Positions 49,399 to 60,615 of a stretch of DNA of 64,000 bases are shown one piece after another. The notes under the pieces are model-generated. The model saw only the letters and a program-made list of their open reading frames with translations. It searched no databases and was not told where the DNA came from. This stretch comes from Sialis fuliginosa (taxonomy: Eukaryota; Arthropoda; Insecta; Megaloptera; Sialidae), in contig OY540813.1 of the NCBI GenBank assembly GCA_961205875.1, forward strand, positions 20,245,001-20,309,000, written 5' to 3'. Position numbers and translations under genes: made by a program. Each line of letters opens with the position of its first letter. The stretch's first letter is position 1.

Positions 49399-49551
49399 TA
49401 GCTAATACGCGTATAACTATTACTTAACTAAAAAAATTCATATTACCCCTTAAATACATATATTTATATGTGTGCAAGTATGACAGATTATGTCATGAGA
49501 AAGTGCGTCACTACTAGAGAGTTAATTCAATTTATTTAATAAAATTTAATA

Positions 49552-49639
49552 CTATAGCACAGCTAACTCCCTCCCTCGGATAGAAAAACAAAGAACCCGA
49601 GGATCCGCGAATTCTAGTTTAAGAAACACTGCTATAGCA
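49552..49639. mobile_element. 72-bp hAT-type mini-element with perfect 8-bp duplication
   Basis: CTATAGCA at 49,552-49,559 is repeated exactly at 49,632-49,639. The 72 bp between (49,560-49,631) start CAGCTAACTCCC and, read inward from the right, start CAGTGTTTCTTAAAC, the Charlie-like hAT terminus. An internal CCTCGG/CCGAGG pair can form a stem. The 8-bp duplication and CAG ends support hAT; the size is close to the minimum that still carries two ends. Confidence 0.8.
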
Positions 49640-50930
49640 TAGTAAACTAATTGCAAGAGTCAAATATTTAATCCGCGATCGGTCACTAATTGATCAAAAA
49701 TGCAAATGCGCATGCTCCAACGTCACGATTTCAGTTATTCTTAAAAAAATTTCTAGACGTGTCGAAGTCAATAATTTAAGTACCGCCTCATGCTACAGTA
49801 TTATGTTAGTTGTGCATGTTATATTTAGCATATCGGTCATAGTGACCGTCTTGCGACTAATGTCGTTACCAAAGCATGGTCCTTAACAATGCATTGCGAC
49901 ATTATAGTAAAAACTGGGCACGTAGTAATTTTTTCTCACGCTCACGAAGTTGAATATATATTCATGCTCGATCACATACGGCTATAGAAAAAATATTATG
50001 GGCCACGCTTCAAGTACTATATATTACTTTGGCATACAATCACGCACGCTCGCAATTCCAAGTAGATTTAAGATACACCAATCTGGTGTTAAAAAACAAT
50101 AAACAGACTTAATTTAAAAACGAATTCTCAATTTAATTATTGACATTGATATTGTCAGGAAATAGAATAATACACATTAAAACCAACATACGTACATTTA
50201 AACATTAAAAATATTGTTTAGAAATACCACATACAAATATTTACAATGTACATACCTACATTCATTTTATATGTATATAATTTAAACCTCTTATAAATGA
50301 TTCATACAATTGTAAGAATTTATGTTGTATTTGTTAATAAATATAATTTTGCATACGCAAACATTTAAAACAGAGGGCCGAATGTGGGAAGACTCACAAG
50401 AGAAAAACATTATTCGGAATAATGCTGCGGGTGCAGTTGGCATCGCCTCTCTTCTTACCAGATGGCGTTGTATAATCAAATAAAAATTTTCGAACATTTT
50501 TGCAAAGTGCGTGTTCAGATGGGCAACACTTTGTCTATACGTTTTACATTGATGGCGTCATGTTTTAAGTTATGTTTGATGACACGAAACTGATCATTTA
50601 AAAGTATTTTTGCTGTATTCATAATTTAATTTTACTATAAGTATGGCAGACAAAATGAAAAGTCATGTAGATATAACTACGTAAATGTGGGATATCAAAA
50701 ATAAGCTTTATTTTTAATACTATATTTTTTAAAACAATATGAGAATAAGTAGGAACTTCTTTCTAAAACTTAACAGTTTATATGAAGAAAATAACTACTT
50801 CAATTTTTTTGGCTATCGATAGCTTTTCTAATTTTTAAATTGTATATCATTATTTTATATACTACTGGAATAAAAAATGTAAATATTCACTGTGAAACTG
50901 ATTAGATTGATAGCGTAATTATATATACCG
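49640..50930. other. Mixed-composition stretch without recognised genes
   Basis: 49,670-50,060 and 50,370-50,590 are GC-richer than the background. The second has a minus-strand frame (50,291-50,497) and, on that strand, catctg followed by gtaaga, a donor-like site near 50,455. No domain is recognisable. The remainder is AT-rich. Confidence 0.4.
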
Positions 50931-50934
50931 TATA

Positions 50935-51056
50935 GCACTTCTAAGATTTTAAGAAATACGTTGATGCAGGTTTAATCAAAATCAGTTCAGTAGTTTTTGA
51001 GATTACTTCGGACAAACACACACAAATTATCTCTTTTTATAAATAAATATAGACTA
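50935..51056 (+). repeat. Dispersed repeat tail, best-preserved copy
   Basis: aaaatcagttcagtagtttt followed by tgagattacttcggacaaac and an acacaca run is the typical 3' end of this dispersed family, ending in an AT-rich flank with tataaataaatatagact. Other copies: 6,035, 22,014, 32,893, 55,590. Confidence 0.6.
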
Positions 51057-51089
51057 AAATTGGAATAAAATAAGTTAATAAAGGTACAA

Positions 51090-51346
51090 ACATGTATAAG
51101 TTAATTAAGTTAACAACACCGTTTTTTAAATGTTGTAACGCATTCAACATTTGTCTCATTTTGCTATATTTAGGTATGCTCTATATTCGACTAGTATTTG
51201 GACTGCAAATATCAGTTGAATGTGTTCCAAACTCCAGTGCGTTACGGTGCACAATTTTCGAACGGTGCTCTATACTGGACGAGGTTGTTCTAAATATATA
51301 TACGTTGCCCGGCGTAATGCAGGTAACCATACTTTACATCAATTAA
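51090..51346. other. Bidirectionally open island, product unknown
   Basis: A GC-richer stretch at 51,170-51,325. On + an 84-codon frame ends ...NIYTLPGVMQ before a cag/gtaacc donor-like site (51,320), with an acceptor-like tatatttag at 51,171. On - an ATG frame of 49 codons (TTSSSIEHRSKIVHRNALEF) occupies the same DNA. Only one, or neither, can be real. I recognise neither product. A conserved transposon segment is as likely as a host exon. Confidence 0.3.
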
Positions 51347-51719
51347 TTCATAGATGGTTTTGCAAACGTTGCAGTTAAAAAACGGTTGTTCGTTTTTTTT
51401 TCGCATTAATGTGGATATAAATTAGCTAATGTGTTAATCCATGGTCTCTACTCTCCTCATACAAATGTATAAATCAATCCGAGGAATAGTTTTTACGTGA
51501 TTGAAACACAAAAAAACATAAATACACATATTCTATTTTATATATTATTAAGGATTAGTATTAATCTTTGTTTTTGTTTAAATTTTAACTGTCTTACTGT
51601 TAAAATAATTGTGTTATATCTATATTACATCAATGGAGTTTTTGTTAAATTTATTTAATAAAATAATTATAAATATAATTATATTGTACCTTTTTATCAT
51701 TAACAAACTATCAACATTC

Positions 51720-52165
51720 CAGTGAAACCTGCATAAAATGGACCCTTTATATACCGGAATCCTGGACAAGAGGAAAATAAATTTTGGAACGGAGTTATTT
51801 CCTATGTGTAATAATACTCTAAACCGAAAAACTCCCCAACGCGGAAACGGAATAATTTTCAGGAACCGTTTGCGTAAAGAACCTGATTAAGACCAATTAT
51901 TTTATGCGTAATACATAGTACATACCGTATTATGGAACGATTTTTACAAAACTTTTCGTTGGAAATTATTAGATAGGTCTATGTTTTCTCTATTAATGTC
52001 TTGCTACCAAAATTTAATTTAATATAAAATTTTCCATTGAATAAAAAAGGGAATGATCTAATGTATCCTGTTATGAATCATGACAATCCTTTGTAAGACA
52101 GAAACCTGTGTAAATGGGAAAAAAATACCGGAACGATAGCGTTCCGTTTTAGACAGGTTTTACTG
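51720..52165. mobile_element. 446-bp pogo/Tigger-like MITE
   Basis: Left end cagtgaaacctgcataaaat at 51,720 and right end read inward from 52,165 cagtaaaacctgtctaaaac. CAGTRAAACCT-type ends are established for pogo/Tigger elements of the Tc1-mariner superfamily. TA follows the right end, but the left flank is TC, so the TA duplication is only half preserved. Near the right end a second, direct-orientation copy of the left terminal word (gaaacctgtgtaaatgg, ~52,100) and ggaacgatagcgttcc make the right tip a hairpin in itself. No transposase remains. Confidence 0.7.
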
Positions 52166-53179
52166 TATTTACTTTCAGTTATTATTTCCCAATTTTTCAT
52201 TCCTATTACCATAAGAATAACAAATTCTCAACACAAGATGTACTTTTTTTTGATACTGTATTTCGTCAATATAATAATAGGTGAATATTAACATAATAGG
52301 TGATCCACGTTTATCTTAAACTTAAAACACCTGTACAATTACTGGAAGTTAAATATATAACTTGTCGTAATAATATATTGCCACCTAACAAAGTGGATTA
52401 TCATGTAATAAAGCAAAATCCTATTTGTTAAATCATGGATTCTGTATTAGACTATAGTATGAGATAACCAGTAAAATAATTATGGACCAACGGATCACGT
52501 AACAATGTGTACAAATTATTTAACTATAAACAGCAAATGCAAGACTTGAATGCCGATGATACCAGTATATCTATTGAACGTAATATATGTAATATTATTA
52601 TTAACGTTTATGTGTACTGTATAAATACAATTTGTATTATCTCTCTTCTGATTAATTATTATATTTGATAAATATAGTACTTTTGAATACATATATGAAT
52701 TAATATACAGTAATGTGAAAGTTACTAACTTTTATTTAATTTTTTTACCAAGTTCTGTTTTGTTAATGTTATTTGTATTTTTGATTATTATACATAGTTG
52801 ATAATTAACCAGAATCGCACATATCTATTGATTCTAATATCTAAATCGGAAATGGATATTTACCCTTGTCAATTTTTAATCATTGTACATTGTATTTATT
52901 TTTCTTGACATTAAAACGCGTTTTTTTAGTTATCCTTCGTTGCATTTATTGTTTGCGTCACCTATTTTGTGAATAAAACCACGAGATGTTACTAAACGTC
53001 AAGAGCACCAAAACAGCGATACGGGACAAAATCCAAAAATATAAAAATTATTTTTACTTTCTGAATATAATCAAATATTTTATATAAATTTTTAGCTGGT
53101 TCAAAATAGAGAAAACTATTTTGATTAAAATATGTAATATTATTATTGAAAAGTTACATTCTAATTTTTCCGTATAATA
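52166..53179. other. AT-rich unannotated stretch
   Basis: AT-rich. 52,850-52,895 (cggaaatggatatttaccct, tgtcaattttt) echoes 46,441-46,470. Nothing else. Confidence 0.5.
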
Positions 53180-53213
53180 AACCGTTTACAAGATTAATAT
53201 CTTGTAAACGGTT
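53180..53213. repeat. Perfect 15-bp hairpin, TAAT loop
   Basis: AACCGTTTACAAGAT (53,180-53,194) is perfectly complementary to 53,199-53,213 around TAAT. The GC-containing arms make it far less likely to be a by-product of A+T composition than other local palindromes. Confidence 0.85.
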
Positions 53214-53860
53214 AGTTTCTGTATAAAAGTCTTGTAGTTAGCTGCCACATAATGTTTTAATCAAGAGTATACTCTAAATATAAAATTCATATAATAAACA
53301 ACTATTTTATGATGATGTTAAATAAATTAGTTTACCTTTGTTAGATAGATTTTCATATTTAATAAACAGCGCGTACCTGAAACAGAAAACATAATTACTA
53401 AATTAATTAATAAATATGAAGTAAACAATAATAATATTTAACCAATACTGTATATAGCAATGTATATATATACACAAATACTGAGAATTAGTACTGATAA
53501 TGAGCAAAAAATATTATTGAGTATTAATATATTGTACATGGTATATTTTAAAATAAGTTTCTCAGTATCTGTATGGCAAGTAAATATTGAAATAATAACT
53601 ATTTCTAAGAATTTATTTTTATATATTCTACTTATTTTTCTTTTCATTATAATACTTAATTTAACATTATTTATAATAAATAAAAATTATAGTTCTGCCA
53701 TACATTTTTTCTGAATAATTCAGTTATTTAAATCTATATAAAAAACAAGCAAGTGTATACAAAATGGCCAGGAAATAAGTAACAACTAAAACAGCAATAC
53801 CCACAAAAACTAAATCACTTTAAAATTTAATCATAGCTGAAATGTTGAACATTCTCTCTT
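53214..53860. other. AT-rich unannotated stretch
   Basis: AT-rich with overlapping hydrophobic frames on both strands at 53,438-53,714; no gene supported. Confidence 0.55.
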
Positions 53861-53867
53861 TATAGCT

Positions 53868-54035
53868 GTAGGTGAACAGACCTACACAAGCTCGTGGAAG
53901 GGTTGTGTTACTGGGTTGGTGAAGAGGAACAGGCCAGAAAGGGAGGAGGGGAGTCGTACAGTGTAACACATGTCGCCTATGACGCTCGGCTTCAAAATTA
54001 CATCATTGCCAACGCCCTGCGTCGGGGAATGTTTT
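53868..54035. other. GC-rich island, candidate exon on either strand
   Basis: An abrupt GC-rich stretch after an acceptor-like attctctctttatag (to 53,866). On + one frame is open for 32 codons (VGEQTYTSSWKGCVTGLVKR). On - one frame is open for about 49 codons (GVGNDVILKPSVIGDMCYTV). TGTAGGT/ACCTACA at 53,868-53,887 forms a 7-bp hairpin. No recognised domain on either strand. Confidence 0.3.
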
Positions 54036-54097
54036 TAAAGTGAAAAACGTGATTTTTAAAATTATCATTCTTTTTGCTTAACAGTTTTCTCTTGCAG

Positions 54098-54123
54098 CTT
54101 TTGTATGCTTCCCTCATTCGTAG
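54098..54123 (+). other. Candidate 26-nt microexon
   Basis: A strong acceptor (acagttttctcttgcag, ending 54,097) and donor (TAG followed by GTATGTG from 54,124) enclose 26 nt, about 70 bp downstream of the GC-rich island. All three frames cannot be judged at this length. Chance is a serious alternative. Confidence 0.2.
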
Positions 54124-55495
54124 GTATGTGTTTTGAATAATTATTTGTTTTGAATTATTTAAAAGCTAACGCCTGGTACATTAAAGAGGTTTTACATGAA
54201 TTTCATGAAATGAAAAGAGAAGTACATTAGAAGATTGAACTATTTTCAAATTCATGCAAAAAGTACCTACTATATACAGATATACATTATATGTATTGCA
54301 AATTTTCTATAGTATATACCTACATATATATAGACTGATTTTTAAATTATTGAATTGATTCCTGTAAATTTTTAAAATACAAGCATTCCGAATATTTTAT
54401 ATTCTTTCTTATAATTCGGATTGCAAATAAAATTAAATTTAAACGAACATAAATAAAACGATTTAATGTATATATAATAATTTATATATGTAGTTATTTG
54501 CTTTAGTTTTTTTTTTTTAATTTATCACAAGTAATAAATAAAATCCTATTTAATATCTAATGATATATTTTCAAGTCATAAATAATCTTTACCACTGTAA
54601 ATAGTTTGATCGTATCTAATTCTGATGAAAAACAACTAAAAAGGTTCATCTATCAGTATAAAAACAATATCAAAAATGCCCATTTTCACCAATCTATACC
54701 AGTATGTTTTTACTAACAAATTGGTACCTATCTGTTAAACAGCATGGAGATTTATGTACAAGGATGTTAGATATTTACATATATTACATGTATATTATAC
54801 ATATACTTTAGTGAAAATGGGGGTAATGATACCAGATAGATATACAGTAATAAATAATATTAATATAAATAACGAATAACGTTACAATCGCCAGATGTAC
54901 ATATGTATAATATTTAAGCCTATTTGTCAATATGTTGAAATTTGCAATATATTTTCTTTTCTTTAGAATGAGTAAAATATATAATTATAAATTCAGAAAT
55001 AATTTCAATAGTATGATTGTACGTATTTATGTTATATAATAAACATTTATAATTCAAAGGATAAAATGTTATAATTTAAATAGTAATTAGTGCTTTATAA
55101 GAAAAGGTAAATGTACAGTATATTAAAGTTTATTTACTTTTAATAAAGTTTATTTAAATTAGCGTAGCAGCTGCAACAAATTATAAGCGAAACCTCAAAT
55201 TATATAGCCACAAGTAGTAAATGAAAACTTATTTATACAATGTTCACTATATGTATAATATTATAATGTATAATGATTTGTTTATATTTAAATTTCTATA
55301 AACCAAATCAATTTTGTCAACAGTTTCATAATATTAGTTCTAATATGTATATTGTGTACATTGAAAATGTGAAGTCCTATCAAAAAGTATTAAACTTATC
55401 AACTACAGATTGGAATGAAATTTTGGCCGACAAAATTATTAAACGTACATACATTCAAAAGCTTGATTTTGTACCCAATATATGAATGTAATATT
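54124..55495. other. AT-rich stretch with a possible small MITE
   Basis: AT-rich. At 54,670-54,836 the ends tatcaaaaatgcccattttcac and, inverted, tatcattacccccattttcac could be terminal repeats of a 165-bp element. The 70-codon + frame at 55,273-55,485 has no recognised domain. Confidence 0.4.
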
Positions 55496-55499
55496 TGTT

Positions 55500-55655
55500 T
55501 GTATTAATGTTGTCGAGGAAAATGTCGGAACGCCACCCTCTCCTCAGCTCCCTTATAATCTCTAGGAATATTTTAGTTAATGATTTATCAAAATTGATTC
55601 GGTAGTTTTTGAGAATAAAAAATCGATGTTTTCAGAAAATGGTATTTTTTTAATT
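55500..55655 (+). repeat. Copy of the 'ttcagtagtt' family tail
   Basis: tcaaaattgattcggtagtt followed by tttgagaataaaaa (55,590-55,622), preceded by a GC-richer segment from 55,512, matches the family tail. Confidence 0.5.
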
Positions 55656-56630
55656 AAAAATGCAATAAAAAAAACAAGAATTAGAAAAATAGATTTAAAT
55701 GATAAATTCAATTACAAATCCAAATATAAAATAGTAAAAACTAATCTGCACCCCCGTAAGAAAGACAAATGTAAAAAATAAATAAATATAGTAAATATTA
55801 TACATATTTAACGCAATTGACATTCGTAATAGGTAGCGCGCGTGCGCATTGAATGGGGTATTGTACATTTCCACAACGTAACCAAACTAGAGGTAACATA
55901 GTAGACGGCAGTTAACAGAAATGACACAAAATTAAACCGGATAATTGAGTTTTCGCTTTCTGAAATGGTCCCAAGTAGTAATAGTTGTAGTTCAGAGCAG
56001 TTTTGTTTTGTTTATGTATAAATGGCAACGCTGTGAGATCGAAACCAGGTGTTAACGTTTATTGGTTGTGCTTTACACTCTCTTTTATTTTCTACAGTAA
56101 ATGTTTAGTCTGATGTCTTGTTCATTTTTTTCTTTTCTTTTCCCAGAGAAAATGTTTTATTTATTGAATTTAAAAAATATTAATTATTTATTAGTACCTT
56201 TCAGTACAATTAAAATAATTATTGGTATGGGAATAATTTATTATTTTTATATATAATATTACCTGCTTATACTTGATTTATATTTTTGCTAAAACGCACA
56301 AAAACAATTATATTGAAATATAAAAAACCGAACGCCTTTTCAAACACTACTATTTTAGTTATGTAATACCTTCACACAAAAAATTCAATACACAGTATTT
56401 TTATCACCATATATACGTTGACTATTGTATAGTTTTTCACAAAAGCGTATCATTGTACAAAGATGTTATTGAAACTTTTTTTGAAAATAAAAAACCTCAT
56501 ATAAAGGAATACATTTATTATCCAGTAGTCTATGGAAATGTGTATATATTAATTTTATACCATTCACTCATAAATAATATATATATTAATATATAAAATA
56601 AAAACAAAGTAATTGTTTAAACGTCAAATT
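55656..56630. other. Unannotated stretch with GC-richer patch
   Basis: 55,835-56,070 is of mixed composition without recognisable content; the rest is AT-rich. Confidence 0.5.
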
Positions 56631-56634
56631 TATT

Positions 56635-56700
56635 AGAACAAAAATATTCGCGCAAGCTTTCGATTCACAGAATCATCGTCAGGCTGAAATATAATAAATA
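56635..56700 (-). ncRNA. Penelope-like hammerhead-type motif, incomplete
   Basis: On the minus strand: CTGACGA (plus 56,676-56,682), then GATTC-TGT-GAATC as a perfect 5-bp stem II (plus 56,662-56,674), then GAAA (plus 56,658-56,661). The following bases do not give a convincing stem III and NUH triplet, so the ribozyme is probably degenerate. The layout is that of Penelope-like element ends. No reverse transcriptase remnant is visible nearby. Confidence 0.4.
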
Positions 56701-57304
56701 ACAATTAAATACAATTAATATAATGCAAAATATTGATATTTTAAATAAAAATTCAGAAATATACCTATTAATAATAATCAAATGTGAGAACGGTGTCGTT
56801 ATCTCAACAATATTCATGTGATTAATATATAGCTATTTACATATTGCTATTGTATATAAACGCATGGTAGCTAGATTTTGTTGCTATAATTTCGATGCAC
56901 TGTGACTCCTTAGAAAACTTTTATATACATACATACCTACGTATATTCTAACAATTTAACACATTTAGTTAATATTTTTGTTGGAAAATTTCTATTTCTA
57001 TTTTTAATATATATATCATTTATAATAATAATATATCATTTTGAATAGATGTTTCCTAAAAAAAATAAATTGTTTTTTTTTTGGGTAGTGATAAAATTTT
57101 TACAAAAATTTCTTCTTAATCAACTGCACCTTAAACATCACAAAATATATCAAAAAACAATGAAAACAAATATTATATTTGTCACAAAATTATAGAACAG
57201 AAAATGAAAAGCAATTGAATAATATATTTGATAATTAATAATAAGTAAAGCACAACAAAAAAAGTTTTAAAATACCTGTTGATTAAAAAATCTTTGTTTC
57301 GAAT

Positions 57305-57420
57305 GTAAGAAAATCCACATAAAAAATATCTGACTTGCAAAATATTTTCAGTAAAGCGGTTGTTTTTAATGTGAAATTTTATGTGCTCTAAATAAAATCA
57401 AGGTAACATAAAATGTTTCG
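57305..57420 (+). repeat. Diverged duplicated segment, copy 1
   Basis: tgacttgcaaaat, aaagcggttgtttttaa, tttatgtgctctaaataaaa and acataaaatgttcg-like text align in order to copy 2 at 58,845-58,960. It is not an inverted-repeat element and has no open frame. Confidence 0.6.
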
Positions 57421-57915
57421 TTGTGATATTTATTCATCACAAGACGGTTGTGGAAAATGGACCAAATAGAGTTCATGACAAAAAAGGTGAATAAAATAAA
57501 CTTAAATATATTATTAAACTCATAAAATCTACGGAAAGCAGGGTGCGAATTGATAACTATCAATGGTCGTTTTTTACAAAAAATAATCAGGGCTGGGCTT
57601 TTCTGCAGATGACCCTCCTTCGAAAATATTCAGGCAGATCCTTAAGCGATTAATTCTAATAAAAGTAAAAACTACGAATGCTTAGCATCTTAGATACGTG
57701 GATGAATGAACAGTAACGTAATTAAATTACTCAGCTGTGACGGGATTTCCCCGATCGGCTGTGTTCGACATACTGCACAAAATCATTTTTTCAGTTTTAA
57801 TTATGACAGTTCAAAAATCAGATTTGGTAAGATGTTTCGTTTATGTAACATAAAGAAGAAAAATAAGTTAATTATTTATATATTCACCAGTCAAACCTAT
57901 GTTTGACAGTTATCT

Positions 57916-57948
57916 CATAATTATCCGATAATTATCTTGATAATTATC
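57916..57948. promoter_or_regulatory. Triple GATAATTATC palindrome cluster
   Basis: CATAATTATC (57,916-57,925), GATAATTATC (57,927-57,936) and GATAATTATC (57,939-57,948). Each 10-mer is a palindrome combining a TAATTA homeodomain-type core with GATA-type edges. Function is inferred from motif resemblance only. Confidence 0.3.
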
Positions 57949-57995
57949 AAAGATTATTGTTTGGGCCTGTCTACGACTGCCCTAATAAGCATGAA

Positions 57996-58346
57996 ATAAA
58001 GTACTGGTACCAGTCTTGGTTTTGATCCCAGTAATGGCTAATTTTTAATTAAATGTACTGAATCAGAAAAATATTAATTTACATACATTTAACTATTTTA
58101 CAGAGTGATTTGATGACAATCGGCCAAAAGGTGTCAAAATGGTAGACATTTAAACTAATTATTAGTATAATTTATTTATTAATTATTGTATTATCATAGC
58201 AACTTCTTTACATTGTTTCTTTGACGATTCTATTACTTGTTTTATTAGTAACATGAGTTGATGAGAATTACAAAAAAGAAGCCCGGCAATCACAAAAAGA
58301 GTAAACCTTGCTCTTATAGCGGTCATAACTGGTGCCAGTACCTTAT
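57996..58346. mobile_element. MITE copy B (ataaggtactgg family)
   Basis: Ends ataaagtactggtaccagtc and, read inward from 58,346, ataaggtactggcaccagtt. At 351 bp it is the shorter copy of the family at 38,695-39,248 and aligns to it end to end except for the block absent here. Confidence 0.85.
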
Positions 58347-60615
58347 CACTTCCCATAGATACAGTTCACTCTCTCCAGACTCTACACCGTCTCCTGCTTC
58401 ATTTACCGCACCACTTTATTAAAAATGTCAGTTTTACATAGGAAAAATAAAAGAAAGTAAACAGTTAATTAAAAACAGAAAAAATCAAATCAACAATTTA
58501 CGCTACAATGCTGAAAATAATTCACACGAGACAAAACGAGATTTAGACGATATTGTCATTTGTAACATTCGAGAACAAAACAAGATATTTCGATTTTTAT
58601 AATTGTCTCGTATCAGTCTCAAATTTTACAATTGATAGTCTCGTCTCAATCATGTCGCACGATAATTGAAGCTCTATCGGTTTTAATAATTGAAGAGTCG
58701 TGACTTACCTAACTCTTGTTTGTTGTGCAATTCTAAGATGCACGGGTATTCACCGTTTTTGAAATATACGCAAGCAAAGTCGTGGGGAAATTTTTAAGTA
58801 AATAAAAAAGGACGCATAAAAAGTAATTATTTATGCCTCTTTACACAAGTGAAATCACGCAGAAGAATTAATTGACTTGCAAAATTCTGAACTAAAGCCG
58901 TTGTTTTTAACGCAGCACTTTATGCGATCTAAATAAAATTCCGTAGACATAAAATATTCGGAGGTGTACACATGCGTACATTGCCATGTTGTTTTTCTCA
59001 AACACGGCATTATGTATCCTCACCCATATAAATAAAGGACATAGACTGCTGCCGACCTCACGGGACTGCATTACAGGATCTCATAGAGGATTTCGGCAAA
59101 TGGATGGTCAACGTAATTTGGCGAAACAAAAGGAAAACATCGTTTGTTTCTCGGCCTAAAAATACACACACATGTGTGTGTGTTTGTGTGTGTGTGGCGG
59201 AGGGATCAAGAAAACATCTGTTATTGCTTTTCGATTTATGTTATAAGGAATGTTCGGGATTTAAGGTTGTTTGTTTTTAATACCAATAAATGTATAAATA
59301 TTTTAAATGGAAATTTATTATTTTTTAAAGAATTGTTTCCAAAAATATGAATCAATAACTAAAACCAAGGTTATTATTTAATTTATTTATAGAAAAGAAT
59401 ATTTCTATTTTCCACACACGCCTTGTTCTTGTTACTAAATGTCTATAATTTCAACACAACCACTGATTAACAAAGTTAACGGAAAGACGTTGTCAAAATC
59501 TGTAATGATGCGAGAAGGTATGTACATTAATGTACATATTTACGATGTACAAAATATTTTATTTATTATGTTTAAAAATTTTACGCATACTCGACTCGAG
59601 ATCAAGAAAATTTAGATCAAATACAAACAAAATTAATAGTTGTGGATAAACTGAATGATAAAAATATATAATAAAATACTATCATCATTAAAAAAATATC
59701 CTTAAAAAAATTTAAAATTTAAATAAATTTTTTTTAGCATGAGACGCCATTAAAGCATAAATGACTTAATTAATAATTTGTAATATTTAAATTGATTATG
59801 TTATGGTATATTTTATTTTATCTAATTTTATATCATTTCAACATCTGTTAAAAGATATAACGAAATAAATAAATAAAAATAATTTTCACAATATTTCCAA
59901 AATGCACTTAAGATAAGTTCAAAATAAAACATTAATTGATCGGCGTTTATGCAACACATTTACCACGATTGGTCCCTGACTTTTTTGTAATATATCTAAT
60001 TCAACAAAACCAAATACAATTGGCAATAAATTTTCTTTTTGTAATAATCAGAAATAGATATATTTCAAACGTCCGCTTTCAAGAATGTAGAGGTGAAAAT
60101 AAATTATTTAGTATGTTCAATTATTGAAATTTTCAAATTATATTAATTACTCAGTACTTGGTACGAATCTGGTCTAGAAAGATCCAAATGAAAGTGTCCA
60201 ATCATTAAAAATTTATGAAAATATTGATAAAATCAAACAAATCTAAAGGACAATAAAAATGGGTAAACAAAAACAATTTGCTGTATAACATGTAACATGA
60301 ACTGCGAAAGCATTTCACGAATTGACAGTGATACAATGCGTGTTGTTGAACATGTATGTTCAAACCATCCCGCCCACGCGACGAACTCAAACGCTACACA
60401 CATGTGTATCAACAAAGCAAACATTTTTTCCTCCATACATAACATTCCGGAAAAAATGTAATATGATTTTTAATATTTATCATTTTCTTAATATCAGTAA
60501 AATGTATTTGTATTAGAGTTCTATTATGTATCATATACTTCACAATAAATACTAACAATAAGTATATATAATGATGGTCTTCAATTTAAGAGTAATAAAA
60601 TATATAGAAATAAAT
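58347..60615. other. Mixed stretch without recognised genes
   Basis: 58,525-58,650 is rich in gagac/gtctc words like 38,020-38,275. 58,690-59,150 has GC-richer patches. 59,164-59,193 is an AC/GT microsatellite whose start is an 18-bp perfect palindrome (ACACACACATGTGTGTGT). The rest is AT-rich. Confidence 0.45.
58845..58960 (+). repeat. Diverged duplicated segment, copy 2
   Basis: Aligns in the same direction to 57,305-57,420, about 1.54 kb upstream; MITE copy B lies between the two copies. Confidence 0.6.

Larger units (their letters stand above)
56701..57995. other. AT-rich stretch
   Basis: AT-rich. Contains one copy of a duplicated segment (57,305-57,420) and a GATAATTATC cluster (57,916-57,948). 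A hAT-like cagggctggg at 57,590 lacks a partner end. Confidence 0.5.

Noticed and set aside
55273-55485. 70-codon + strand ORF as a gene
   Set aside because: No recognisable domain, no GC shift relative to its surroundings and no supporting signals.
57590-57600. hAT transposon end (cagggctgggc)
   Set aside because: No inverted partner or target duplication could be found downstream.
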